This document shows, piece by piece, positions 18,713 through 26,972 of a stretch of DNA of 64,000 nucleotides. The notes under the pieces are model-generated. The model saw only the letters and a list, made by a program, of their open reading frames with translations. It did not search any database and was not told where the DNA came from. A program made the translations under genes and the position numbers. The DNA is from Planctomycetota bacterium (lineage in GTDB: Bacteria; Planctomycetota; UBA1135; UBA2386). Location: positions 1 to 64,000 of the forward strand of contig CANEYR010000012.1 of the NCBI GenBank assembly GCA_947444055.1. The letters run 5' to 3'. Every line of letters starts with the position of its first letter. The stretch's first letter is position 1.

Positions 18713-19942
18713 ATGGAACGACTGCCCGTGCTCACGCTCGCGGCGTTGTTCGTTGGCTATGCGTGCAGCTACTTCCATCGCGCCGACCTCGCCACGCTGG
18801 CGCCACTGCTGACGAAGGATGCGGCCCTAGCGCCCTTGCACCAGGCGCTGCCGGACATCGCATCGTTGGGCATGTTGGTCTACGCGTTCGGCAAGGTCGT
18901 GGGCGGCCTGTTCGCGGAGCGACTTGGCGGGCGACGGTTGTTTGTGCTGGCGTTGTTGTTGGCGTCGGTCGCGGAGTTCGCGGCGATGCAGGTCGACACG
19001 CCGGCCGCCTTTGCCGCGTGCCGCGTTCTCGGCATGGCGGTGCTCGGGTGCGCGTGGCCAGCGCTCGGGCACGTGGTCTCGACGGTGACGCCGATCGCTC
19101 GCTTGGCGACGGTGATGGCGCTGCTGTCGCAGAGTTACCTGCTTGGCGACGCGGCTGTGCGCGCCGTGTTGGCGGCGGTGGTGGCGAATGGCGGTGGCAA
19201 GAGCACGGTGCTCGGCACTTCGGCGATCGGCCTGTTCGTTGGCGCCGCCGTGGTGGGCGTGGCGTTGTTTTTCGCCCGTCCGCGCCCATCGCGCCCCGCC
19301 AACGACCACGGGCGAACGACTGCCAGTCGGGCTCCGTCGAACGGCAACCCGCGCGCGATGCTGTGGGGCCTGACCGCGATGAACTTCGCGTTGGCGCTCG
19401 TGCGCGAGTCGCTGTCGTTGTGGACGCCGTTCTTGCTGGTCAGTGCAAGCGGCCTCGCGGTCGACAAGGCCATCGCGGCGAGTGCGTTGTTGCCACTGAC
19501 CAGTTGTGTTGGTGCCTTGGTTGCAGGTCCGCTGGCTGATCGTGGGGAGCGATGGTTGTTGGTGGTGACGTTCGTGCCAGCGCTGCTGGGCGCGGTGTGC
19601 TTGGCATGCCTCGCCGCGACGGGAACATCGGCCCCTGGTCTCATGATCGCGGGCATCGCTCTGGCGAGTGCGGTCCTGGCGATGCCGATGACGCTCGCGA
19701 GCGGGGTGTTGCCGTTGCGCGTGGCGGCGACGGGCGGAGCCAAACGCTTGGGCATTGTGGATGGCGCGGGTTCGCTCGGAGCGGTCCTGGCCGGTGGCCC
19801 GCTGGCGCGCATTCAGAACGAATGGGGAGCGTTCGGCACGTTCTCGACCCTCGCCCTTGTCGCCCTGGCGGCGGCGGCGTTCGCGGTCGTCGTGCACCGC
19901 GTCAGCGGCAACGGAACGCCGCTAGCCCCGCTGCCTCGGTGA
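18713..19942 (+). CDS. MFS transporter
   Basis: The product is about 409 residues with 12 predicted membrane segments. The first segment contains FVGYACSYFHRADLA, similar in pattern to organophosphate:Pi antiporter-type transporters, and the loop after helix 2 (FGKVVGGLFAERLGGRR) matches the MFS GxxxDRxGRR-like motif with E in place of D. Start choice is between ATG 18713 and upstream GTG codons; MERLPVLTL places the first helix correctly. It is divergent from the D-amino-acid enzyme. Its 3' end overlaps the convergent N-terminal glutamine amidase gene by 41 bases. Confidence 0.85.
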   Translation: MERLPVLTLAALFVGYACSYFHRADLATLAPLLTKDAALAPLHQALPDIASLGMLVYAFGKVVGGLFAERLGGRRLFVLALLLASVAEFAAMQVDTPAAFAACRVLGMAVLGCAWPALGHVVSTVTPIARLATVMALLSQSYLLGDAAVRAVLAAVVANGGGKSTVLGTSAIGLFVGAAVVGVALFFARPRPSRPANDHGRTTASRAPSNGNPRAMLWGLTAMNFALALVRESLSLWTPFLLVSASGLAVDKAIAASALLPLTSCVGALVAGPLADRGERWLLVVTFVPALLGAVCLACLAATGTSAPGLMIAGIALASAVLAMPMTLASGVLPLRVAATGGAKRLGIVDGAGSLGAVLAGGPLARIQNEWGAFGTFSTLALVALAAAAFAVVVHRVSGNGTPLAPLPR

Positions 19943-20465
19943 CGACGCCGGCAATGTCGTCGTCGAGATCGAGGAAGCGCATCAGCGTGTGGCCGAGCTG
20001 TGGTTGCAACGGGGCGGGCCAGCTGGGGAATGGCCGCAGCGGTTGGCCTTGGTCATTGCGCATGTGCGAGCGGTCGGACGAGAAGGTCGCGAGCAAGTCG
20101 GCGCGCGGCACGATGCGGAAACGGGGTTGGCGTTGCGGTGGGGTGTCGCGGCGGAAGGCGTGTTCGAGCCAGGCCTTGATCGGCCTGGCGACCTGCGTGC
20201 GGTCGTCGAGATCGACGACGAGGCCGTGTTGCGGCAGCAGTGCTGTGACGTGGTAATCCCATTCGATCGGGTCGCTGATCGCCGCTCGTTGTCCCCACAT
20301 GGGAACGCAGCGCTGGGCGTTGGTGACGAAGACGGCAGCGCTAGGTTCGGGCAAGGCGCCGCTGGTCAGCAAGCGCAGCACGTTCTCTTCACAGAAGAAC
20401 GGCTGGTGGTCGCGGGCTCGTCGCCAGGCTTCCGTGAGCAGCGAGGCATCGAGTGGTGCGGTCAT
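19902..20465 (-). CDS. Protein N-terminal glutamine amidohydrolase (NTAQ1 family)
   Basis: The 187-residue protein matches NTAQ1 along its whole length. NTAQ1 deamidates N-terminal Gln to Glu in the eukaryotic Arg/N-degron pathway. The Cys-His-Asp triad is visible: C25 in FFCEENV, H72 in EWDYHV and D85 in VVDLDD. The downstream FSSDRSHM stretch is almost identical in pattern to the eukaryotic FASDRSHM region. The start MTAPLDASLL at 20465 gives family size (human about 205). No leucyl/phenylalanyl-tRNA transferase, arginyltransferase or ClpS is in the window. Bacterial members exist but are little studied. The gene converges on and overlaps the MFS gene end. Confidence 0.88.
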   Translation of the reverse strand: MTAPLDASLLTEAWRRARDHQPFFCEENVLRLLTSGALPEPSAAVFVTNAQRCVPMWGQRAAISDPIEWDYHVTALLPQHGLVVDLDDRTQVARPIKAWLEHAFRRDTPPQRQPRFRIVPRADLLATFSSDRSHMRNDQGQPLRPFPSWPAPLQPQLGHTLMRFLDLDDDIAGVVTEAAGLAAFRCR

Positions 20466-20548
20466 CGGCGGTACGCTAGCCGCCAACGACGTCAAGAAAA
20501 CCAGCGCCGCGCCCGTCACCAACGCCGACGTTTCCGGATGACTCGACC

Positions 20549-20695
20549 ATGACTCTGTTTTTCGCGAACTTCCTGCTGTTGGTCGGTGGCGGCTTGATGG
20601 TGGCCGTCGTCGCCACCCAGGCGCGGCAGTGGCAGTCGCTGTTGGGCAGCATTCGCGACTTGGCACCGTTGGCAGCGCGGCTGGATGTGGCGTAG
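20549..20695 (+). CDS. Small membrane protein, 48 residues
   Basis: A short ORF reads MTLFFANFLLLVGGGLMVAV, then a polar, amphipathic C-terminal half (residues 23-48). One membrane helix at about 4-22 is predicted by hydrophobicity. Codon use follows the genome pattern (G/C in third position). It lies between the amidase gene and the next membrane protein gene, 66 bases before the latter. Function unknown; expression unproven. Confidence 0.5.
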   Translation: MTLFFANFLLLVGGGLMVAVVATQARQWQSLLGSIRDLAPLAARLDVA

Positions 20696-20761
20696 CGAAC
20701 CGCGCTTCACCAAACCTAGGATCCCTGAAGTCGCGCGGGGGACAAGGCCAGGCTCGCTAGC

Positions 20762-21211
20762 ATGCGCGCCACCCCTTGGCACAAGGGCGTCTTCGCCATG
20801 GACCCACTGCAACGCACGCGCAGCTTCGGCTGGTGGTCTCTTCTCGTGTGGCTTTCGCTCGGCATGGTGCTGGAGGCGTTGCACGGCTTCAAAGTCGGCT
20901 GGTACCTCGATGTCATGCATGACTCGCGGCGCTTGCTGCTGACGCTCGCGCATACGCACGGCACGGTGCTGGCGTTGGTCAATCTGGCCTTGGCGGCGAC
21001 CATGCGTGGGCAGGAAGGCCACGCCGAAGCACTCGCGCGCGCCGCCGTCTGCATGCGGTGGGCGGCGGTGCTGATGCCGCTCGGCTTCCTGTTCGGCGGC
21101 ATCCAGACCATGGGCGCTGACCCCGGCTTTGCGATCGTGCTGGTGCCGGTCGGCGGGATCGTTCTGCTGGTGGGTGTGCTGGCGACGGCGCGCGTCGCTT
21201 CGGCGCGCTGA
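20762..21211 (+). CDS. Four-helix membrane protein of unknown function
   Basis: The product is 149 residues from ATG 20762 or 137 from ATG 20798 (MDPLQRTRSFG). Four hydrophobic segments are visible (SLLVWLSLGMVLEAL; TLAHTHGTVLALVNLALAA; WAAVLMPLGFLFGGI; IVLVPVGGIVLLVGVLA). The HTHGTVLALVNLA stretch recalls the helix of small inner-membrane proteins related to haem-copper-oxidase accessory families, but I do not recognise the family. It precedes the acyltransferase operon on the same strand. Confidence 0.7.
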   Translation: MRATPWHKGVFAMDPLQRTRSFGWWSLLVWLSLGMVLEALHGFKVGWYLDVMHDSRRLLLTLAHTHGTVLALVNLALAATMRGQEGHAEALARAAVCMRWAAVLMPLGFLFGGIQTMGADPGFAIVLVPVGGIVLLVGVLATARVASAR

Positions 21212-21225
21212 AGCGATGCGGGCCG

Positions 21226-22275
21226 TTGCGGTGGCGGCACCGACATTGCGCCGCACCCTCCTGCGCGGCTACCCTCCCGCGCCCTTTTGCACCGCCCCTG
21301 TTGACTCCATCGCCGCTGCCGACAACGCCTGCTGTCACGCTGGCCCGCGCCACTGAGAACGTTGCCGCTGCGCGTGGTGATACTTGGTCGCGCCGCCTGC
21401 TCGGGCGCTTTCACATTACGGGCGTCTTCTGGCTGCATGCGTTGCTGTGGGTGACGCGCGGTTCCCGCCTGCGGTCGACCACGATGGTCTGGTTGTGGAG
21501 CGCGATCTTCTTCTTCTTCTTGGTGCGGCCGCGCCGCATCGTCACCAAGCACCTCGATCACATCCTCGGCCGCGCTGGCTTTTTCGCGCGGCAACTGCGC
21601 ATCTTCCGCTTCTTCAAGGAACACGCGTGGTGCCTCATCGAACGCTTCGAGCAGTTCCGACCTGACTTTCAACCCAAGGTCGAGCGGGAAGGCGATGCGT
21701 GGCCGGATCTGCTGGCCGATGCGAAGGGGTTCCTGATCGTCACGGCTCACGTGGGCATGTGGGAGATCGGGCAGTTGATGCCGGTGACCGATGGCAAGCG
21801 TCGGTTGCATGTCGTGCGCGAACGCGAAGAACACGCCGGCACGCACGCCGTGATCGCGGACCTGTTGGCCTCGCATCCGCACGCGCGCATCGTCACGCAC
21901 TACCTCGACGATGACTTCGCGCTCGGTGCCTCGTTGCTCGGGGCGCTGCGCAGTGGCGACGTCGTATGCTTGGCGGCGGATCGGGCGAAGGCGGGAATGG
22001 TGGCGCTGCCGACCACGTGCTTTGGGCATCCGGTGCAGATGCCGGTGGGACCGGTGGCGCTGGCGCGCGCGGCCGATGTGTTGGTCGTGCCGACGTTCGT
22101 CTACCGCGTTGGGCGGCGTCACTACCGCGTCGTCGCGAAGAAGCCGTTCCGCGTGGCGCGCACGGCCGATCGGGCCGCGGACCTGCGGGCGGCGGTCGAT
22201 CACTTGGCGGTGCTGGTCGAGCAAGCAATCCGCCGCGACCCGTTCCAATGGAAACGCTGGGAGCCCCTGTGGTGA
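21226..22275 (+). CDS. Lysophospholipid/lipid A acyltransferase (LpxL/HtrB-like)
   Basis: This membrane-associated acyltransferase has the HX4E catalytic motif in HVGMWEIG (His codon at 21748). Hydrophobic segments near WLWSAIFFFFLV anchor it. Downstream landmarks are the LAADRAKAGMVALPTTCFGHPVQMPVGP segment, which matches the D-R and G-x-P-G region of LpxL/LPLAT enzymes. It probably adds an acyl chain to a lipid A or glycerolipid precursor. The start is uncertain: 21226 is TTG; a second in-frame TTG at 21301 (324 residues) removes an unconserved leader and is equally plausible. It begins an operon-like run with rlmH 16 bases downstream. Confidence 0.82.
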   Translation: MRWRHRHCAAPSCAATLPRPFAPPLLTPSPLPTTPAVTLARATENVAAARGDTWSRRLLGRFHITGVFWLHALLWVTRGSRLRSTTMVWLWSAIFFFFLVRPRRIVTKHLDHILGRAGFFARQLRIFRFFKEHAWCLIERFEQFRPDFQPKVEREGDAWPDLLADAKGFLIVTAHVGMWEIGQLMPVTDGKRRLHVVREREEHAGTHAVIADLLASHPHARIVTHYLDDDFALGASLLGALRSGDVVCLAADRAKAGMVALPTTCFGHPVQMPVGPVALARAADVLVVPTFVYRVGRRHYRVVAKKPFRVARTADRAADLRAAVDHLAVLVEQAIRRDPFQWKRWEPLW

Positions 22276-22291
22276 TCGGCGTGGCCACGCG

Positions 22292-22759
22292 ATGAAGATC
22301 CGATTGCTGACCGTGTCGCACAAGCAGCCGTCGTGGGTGCTCGAAGGCTGTGCCGAGTACCAGAAGCGGTTGCCGCGCGAGTGGGGGTTTCAGTTGGTGG
22401 AGATCAAGCCCGAACCGCGTACGAGCGGCGCCTCCACCGAGCGCGTGCAAGCGGCGGAAGGGCAGCGACTGCGCGCGGCGACGATGAAAGGCGCTTGGGT
22501 CGTTGCCTTGGATGAGCGCGGCGAAGCCTGGTCGACGCGCGATCTGGCCGATCGGTTGGCCCGCTGGCAGCAACAGGGCCGCGACGTGGTGTTCCTGGTG
22601 GGCGGTGCCGATGGCCTCGATCCGACGTTGCGCGATGCCGCCAACCAACGCGTGTCGCTGTCGCCGATGACGATGCCGCACGGGCTCGTGCGCGTGTTCG
22701 TGGTCGAGCAGCTCTATCGGGCGTCGTCGGTGTTGCAGGGCCACCCTTACCACAAGTGA
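22292..22759 (+). CDS. rlmH: 23S rRNA (pseudouridine-1915 N3) methyltransferase
   Basis: The 155 residues are the exact usual length of RlmH. It is a SPOUT-fold AdoMet enzyme that methylates pseudouridine 1915 in helix 69 of 23S rRNA. Characteristic parts are DERGEAWST, FLVGGADGLD and the C-terminal knot HGLVRVFVVEQLYRASSVLQGHPYHK (residues about 130-155). The ATG at 22292 gives the expected MKIRLLTV beginning. It sits between the acyltransferase (16 bases upstream) and an RsmB-like methyltransferase (4 bases downstream), so rRNA-modification genes are grouped. Confidence 0.96.
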   Translation: MKIRLLTVSHKQPSWVLEGCAEYQKRLPREWGFQLVEIKPEPRTSGASTERVQAAEGQRLRAATMKGAWVVALDERGEAWSTRDLADRLARWQQQGRDVVFLVGGADGLDPTLRDAANQRVSLSPMTMPHGLVRVFVVEQLYRASSVLQGHPYHK

Positions 22760-22763
22760 TTTC

Positions 22764-24083
22764 ATGAGCTCGCGCGTTTGGCATTGGGCGGCGGACGTGG
22801 TCTCGTTGTGGATCGTCGAGCGGCGTTCGCCGCGGGACGCCATCGCGGCGATGCCGTTGTTGCGCGAAGCGACGCAGGAAGAACGTGCCGCCGTGGTGCG
22901 CACGACGGCACAAGCGATCGGTCGCATGCGGCGGCTCGAGTTCGTGCTAGCCGGTGCGCGCGGGCTCGTCGACTGGTCGGCATTCGATCGGGCGTTGGCG
23001 CTGGTGTTGGGCGCGGCCGTGGATGGCGAAGAACTGTCGGCTGACAACGCGACTCGGTTGCTGGCGAGCACCGGCCACGAGCTCGACTTCCAGCGTTTGC
23101 GCGATGCCGAGGCGCTGGTCGGTGCGGGCGCGAGTGCCACCGAACGGTTCGCCCGCCTGCACTCCGTGCCGGATTGGTTTGCGGAGTTGGCGCCCGCGCA
23201 GTTCGGGGATGCTGCCGACGCGGTGTGCAAGGCGCTCGCGGGGGCCGCGCCACGGACACTGCGCACCAACCTGCTGCGTGTGCCTTCGCGCGAGCTGTTG
23301 GCGACGGAGCTAACCAAAGAAGGGGTCACAACGCGCGCCGCCCGCTTTGCCGCGACGGCGCTGCATGTCGAAGGCGACACCGATCTGTTCGCCACGGCAG
23401 CGTTCCGACGCGGTGCCTTCGAGCAGCAGGACGAAGCGAGCCAGTTGGTGGTGGCCGTGACCGCACCGCCGCCGGGTGGCAAGGTGCTCGATCTGTGCGC
23501 TGGCAATGGTGGCAAGTCGTTGGCGTTGGCAGCGGCGTTGCGCGGTCGCGGGCTCGTCATGGCCACCGATGTGCATGAAGGTCGACTGCGGGTGTTGGCG
23601 GTGCGCAGCCGTCGGGCCGGGACAGACAACCTGCAAATGTGTGCGCTTCTCGACGGGGCGTGGCCGAGTGCCGTCGCGACGTTCGCGGCGAATGCCGACC
23701 GCATCCTGGTCGATGCACCATGCAGCGGTACGGGCTCGTGGCGGCGCCGTCCGGAGGCGCGGTGGACGATCGATCGCGCCGCGCTGGCGCAGATGGCGAC
23801 CACCCAAGAGTCCTTGTTGCTGCGCGCGGCCGCGGCGTTGAAGCCCGGCGCCCGGCTCGTCTACGCAACCTGCTCCCTGCTCGCCAGCGAGAACGAACTG
23901 CGCATCGCCGCACTTTGTGCTGCCCATCCTGAGCTCGAACTCGTGCGGATCACGGAGATCCTTGGCAAGGAAGTGGCGCGGCCGATCGCCGATGCCACCG
24001 GCACGTTCCTGTCGCTGCGACCGGATGTGCACGGGTGCGATGGCTTCTTCGCCGCGGTATTGCGGCGACGCCGTGACGGTTGA
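22764..24083 (+). CDS. RsmB/NOL1-type 16S rRNA cytosine-C5 methyltransferase
   Basis: This 439-residue AdoMet-dependent enzyme has an N-terminal helical domain (NusB-like in RsmB) and a Rossmann methyltransferase domain (about 225-435). Motif I is LDLCAGNGGKSL, motif IV DAPCSGTGSWRRRP with the Cys used in turnover, and motif VI VYATCSLL with the catalytic Cys. Both Cys are present, so it should be active m5C methyltransferase. It starts 4 bases after rlmH and is probably co-translated. RsmB methylates C967 of 16S rRNA; the exact target here is inferred. Confidence 0.92.
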   Translation: MSSRVWHWAADVVSLWIVERRSPRDAIAAMPLLREATQEERAAVVRTTAQAIGRMRRLEFVLAGARGLVDWSAFDRALALVLGAAVDGEELSADNATRLLASTGHELDFQRLRDAEALVGAGASATERFARLHSVPDWFAELAPAQFGDAADAVCKALAGAAPRTLRTNLLRVPSRELLATELTKEGVTTRAARFAATALHVEGDTDLFATAAFRRGAFEQQDEASQLVVAVTAPPPGGKVLDLCAGNGGKSLALAAALRGRGLVMATDVHEGRLRVLAVRSRRAGTDNLQMCALLDGAWPSAVATFAANADRILVDAPCSGTGSWRRRPEARWTIDRAALAQMATTQESLLLRAAAALKPGARLVYATCSLLASENELRIAALCAAHPELELVRITEILGKEVARPIADATGTFLSLRPDVHGCDGFFAAVLRRRRDG

Positions 24084-24188
24084 TTTCAGGCGGGCCGGGT
24101 CCGGTGGTCGATCAGGGTGCGGATGGGGGACTCACCAGCAGCACAAGCAACGACGACGTCAGCTGGCTCGCTCCCGTCCGCATCGACG

Positions 24189-25994
24189 ATGCGGCACTAC
24201 CTGCTCTATCGCCTGCTGGTGAGTACAGGGTTGCTGTCTCTGATGGTCGTGGTGATCGCTAGCTTGCAGTGGTCACCGTTCGTGCTGCTGCCGCTCTTGG
24301 CGGGCAATGCGGTCGTCATCAGTCTTGCGGCGCGCACGTTCCAACGCTCGGTGTTGGCGCAGGTGGCGGGCATCGAGGCGGCCCGCCAGTCGGCGGTCAC
24401 GGAGGCGATGACGAAGGCGCAGTTCTTGGCGAACATGAGCCACGAGATTCGCACGCCGATGAACGGTGTGCTCGGCATGGCCGAGTTGCTGGTGCGCACC
24501 AAGCTCGATCCGGAGCAGCAACAGATGGCGTCGACGATCCAAGCGTCCGCCGACGCGCTGCTGGCCGTGCTCAACGACATCCTCGACTTCTCGAAGATCG
24601 AAGCCGGCAAGCTCGATCTCGAAACCGTCGACTTCGACATCTGGCAGTTGATCGACGACTGCGCGGGCCTGATGCACAGCAACGCCGACCAGAAGGGTGT
24701 CGAGCTGATGACGTTCGTTGATCCGCGACTGTTGCGCTGCCATCGCGGCGATTCGGCTCGTGTACGTCAGGTCGTGCTCAACTTCCTCAGCAACGCGGTG
24801 AAGTTCACCCTCGAAGGTGAGGTTGTGCTCGGCGTCGACTTGGTGGAAGAGGGCGAGCAAGATCAGACGATCCGGTGCTGGGTGCGCGATACCGGCGTCG
24901 GCATTCGCCCGGAGGCGATCGAGCGGCTGTTTGCGGCGTTCTCGCAGGCGGATGCTTCGACGACGCGCCGTTTTGGCGGCACTGGGCTTGGTCTCGTCAT
25001 CTGCCGCAAGCTGATCGAGATGATGGGCGGCCGCGTCTGTGTGAAGAGCACGCTCGGCAAGGGCTCGGTGTTCTCATTCGACCTGAAGTTGCAGAAGGGC
25101 GATCCGGCCACGGCGCGTGCGCGCGCCGAGGACGTCAACTTGTCGGGGCAGTCGGTGTTGATCGTCGACGACAATGAAACCAATCGCCAGTTGATGGTGA
25201 TGCAGTTGGCGCCAACTCAGATTGGCATCGACGTCGCCAGCAACGCCATCAGTGCGATTGAAGTGCTGCGCACGGCGGCGCGGCATGGTCGGCCGTTCAC
25301 GATGGCGATTCTCGACATGGCGATGCCTGGCATCGACGGCATGCAGTTGGCGTTGGCGATTCGCAACGATGCCGAGGTCCCGACGATGCCGGTGGCGTTG
25401 GCGAGTTCGCTCGGCACGCGTCCTGGGTTGGCCGAGATGGCGGCGGCGGAAGTGTTCCGCTGGCTGAGCAAGCCGCTGGCTTCGGCCCGCTTGCTGCAGG
25501 TGGTGCGAGACATGGCGAGCTTGCGCGGGGGCAGCCGTGTGACGAAGGCGCCGCGCGAGGAAGCGGTCGCCCCGTTGTCGACCGAGGTGGTCGTCGAACA
25601 ACCGGTGTTGGTCGCCGAAGACAACGAGATCAATCGCCGTGTGTTGGCGGGCATGCTGCGGCGTGTCGGGTGCCAGCCGACGTTCGCCGTCGATGGCCGC
25701 GAAGCCTTGCAGCTGGTCCAGCAGAAGGTGTTCGCGATGGTGCTGATGGACTGCCAGATGCCAGAGATGGACGGTTTCGAGGCCACGCGGCGCATGCGCG
25801 CGTTGGGCGGTGCGTTCGTCAACCTGCCGATCATTGCGCTAACGGCGAACGTGTTGCCGGCGGATCGTGAGGCGTGCTTGCAGGCCGGCATGAATGACTT
25901 CCTTGGCAAGCCGGTCAAGCTCGACGTGCTGCGGGCTGCGATCTTGCGGTGGACTCGTTCGGCCGCGATGACTCCGGTGGTCGTCGAGTCGTAG
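24189..25994 (+). CDS. Hybrid histidine kinase with two receiver domains
   Basis: The 601-residue kinase has two membrane segments (about 6-26 and 30-50) and essentially no extracytoplasmic domain, so the signal is probably membrane-borne or cytoplasmic. The HisKA phosphoacceptor is H85 (MSHEIRTP), the N-box Asn is 202 (NFLSNAVKF), and G-boxes are DTGVGI and GGTGLGL. Receiver 1 (about 321-440) has D376 in LDMAMPGIDG; receiver 2 (about 472-590) has D521 in MDCQMPEMDG. An in-frame upstream extension exists, but the ATG at 24189 best fits the first helix. No cognate regulator is adjacent. Confidence 0.92.
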   Translation: MRHYLLYRLLVSTGLLSLMVVVIASLQWSPFVLLPLLAGNAVVISLAARTFQRSVLAQVAGIEAARQSAVTEAMTKAQFLANMSHEIRTPMNGVLGMAELLVRTKLDPEQQQMASTIQASADALLAVLNDILDFSKIEAGKLDLETVDFDIWQLIDDCAGLMHSNADQKGVELMTFVDPRLLRCHRGDSARVRQVVLNFLSNAVKFTLEGEVVLGVDLVEEGEQDQTIRCWVRDTGVGIRPEAIERLFAAFSQADASTTRRFGGTGLGLVICRKLIEMMGGRVCVKSTLGKGSVFSFDLKLQKGDPATARARAEDVNLSGQSVLIVDDNETNRQLMVMQLAPTQIGIDVASNAISAIEVLRTAARHGRPFTMAILDMAMPGIDGMQLALAIRNDAEVPTMPVALASSLGTRPGLAEMAAAEVFRWLSKPLASARLLQVVRDMASLRGGSRVTKAPREEAVAPLSTEVVVEQPVLVAEDNEINRRVLAGMLRRVGCQPTFAVDGREALQLVQQKVFAMVLMDCQMPEMDGFEATRRMRALGGAFVNLPIIALTANVLPADREACLQAGMNDFLGKPVKLDVLRAAILRWTRSAAMTPVVVES

Positions 25995-26010
25995 CGCGGC
26001 GTCGCCGACG

Positions 26011-26514
26011 TCAGAGATCGTAGAACCGTAGATCGAGGCCGGTCGCCTGTTTGGTCGCTGCATAGATCTGCCCGGCGTGACCGGAGCAATGCTCCAGCAC
26101 GTGCAGCACCGCGGACAGGCCGCTTTCTTGGTAGCGATCTTGCACGAGCCGTGGTCGCAACAGGTCTGCCACCGTGGCTTGGCCGACGACGCGGCACGCC
26201 TGCTCGTAGGTGGCGCCGAGCGCCTCGACAAGCACCTTGCCGACCGCACCTGCCGTCGCCGCGAACTCCGCGGGTCGCTGGCGTTGGTCGGTGACGACGC
26301 CGAATGTCGCCAGGATCCATTGCGTCGTGTTGCCGCGCAAATGCAGCAACAGGTTGCCCACCGAATTGCAGTTGGGTGTCGGTCGATGCCACACACGCTC
26401 GTCGCCGAGCAGTTCGACGCAGCGACGCAGACGCGGCAGTTGTTCGCCGAGCAGGCGCCTTTGGAACTCAGTCGCCACGATGCGCGCCAGCGCCACCGCG
26501 TCGTCGCCGTTCAT
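26011..26514 (-). CDS. DinB/DUF1572-family four-helix protein
   Basis: The 167-residue protein shows the DinB-like metal-site pattern: a His in LLLHLRGN near residue 57 and two His in VLEHCSGHAGQI near 138-142. These proteins bind divalent metal in a four-helix bundle; many are thiol transferases or of unknown function, so DinB is a fold name only. Its ATG overlaps the stop of the DUF2304 gene (ATGA, 26511-26514), so it is translated with the upstream glycosyltransferase operon. Confidence 0.82.
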   Translation of the reverse strand: MNGDDAVALARIVATEFQRRLLGEQLPRLRRCVELLGDERVWHRPTPNCNSVGNLLLHLRGNTTQWILATFGVVTDQRQRPAEFAATAGAVGKVLVEALGATYEQACRVVGQATVADLLRPRLVQDRYQESGLSAVLHVLEHCSGHAGQIYAATKQATGLDLRFYDL

Positions 26515-26972
26515 GCCACTGCGTCGCGATCGGCGGGCTTGGCGTCGCGGCGTTCGCCAGCCGTGATGGCGGGCGAAGGTTCGCGCAGGCGCAGCACTTC
26601 GGCTTCGAGCAAGGCGAGCCGTTGGCCGAGCGTGCGGTGGCGGTGGGTGAGGCGGCTGAGGCGCACCGAGAATTGCAGCACCAACGCGAACAAGAACAGC
26701 AAGGCGCCAAAGAACAGCGTCGACACCGAGCTCGACGAGCCGATCCACTCACTGACCGTCAGCAGCAGGTTCTGTTGTATGGCCAACGCCGCCACGACGA
26801 CGGCGATGGCGATCCACACCCAGGAGTACTCTTCGCGCAGCTTGCGGCGGCGAACCAGTTCGAACACGAGGACGACCACCGCTGCCGCCAGCGTCAAGGC
26901 AACGAGGCGCTGTCGCGCTGGCATCGGCGCTAGCTCCGCTGCCGCCGCGGCGGCCTGCAACCAAGCGATCAC
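26511..26972 (-). CDS. DUF2304-family membrane protein
   Basis: The 153 residues begin at a GTG that overlaps the glycosyltransferase stop (GTGA). Membrane segments are at about 20-37, 48-66 and 80-105 (LVALTLAAAVVVLVFELV; VWIAIAVVVAALAIQQNLLLTV; LFFGALLFLFALVLQFSV), followed by a coiled-coil-like cytoplasmic tail. REEYSWVW is the family landmark. DUF2304 proteins are often encoded beside family 2 glycosyltransferases; they probably assist a lipid-linked sugar step. The spacing pattern here supports translational coupling on both sides. Confidence 0.85.
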   Translation of the reverse strand: MIAWLQAAAAAAELAPMPARQRLVALTLAAAVVVLVFELVRRRKLREEYSWVWIAIAVVVAALAIQQNLLLTVSEWIGSSSSVSTLFFGALLFLFALVLQFSVRLSRLTHRHRTLGQRLALLEAEVLRLREPSPAITAGERRDAKPADRDAVA

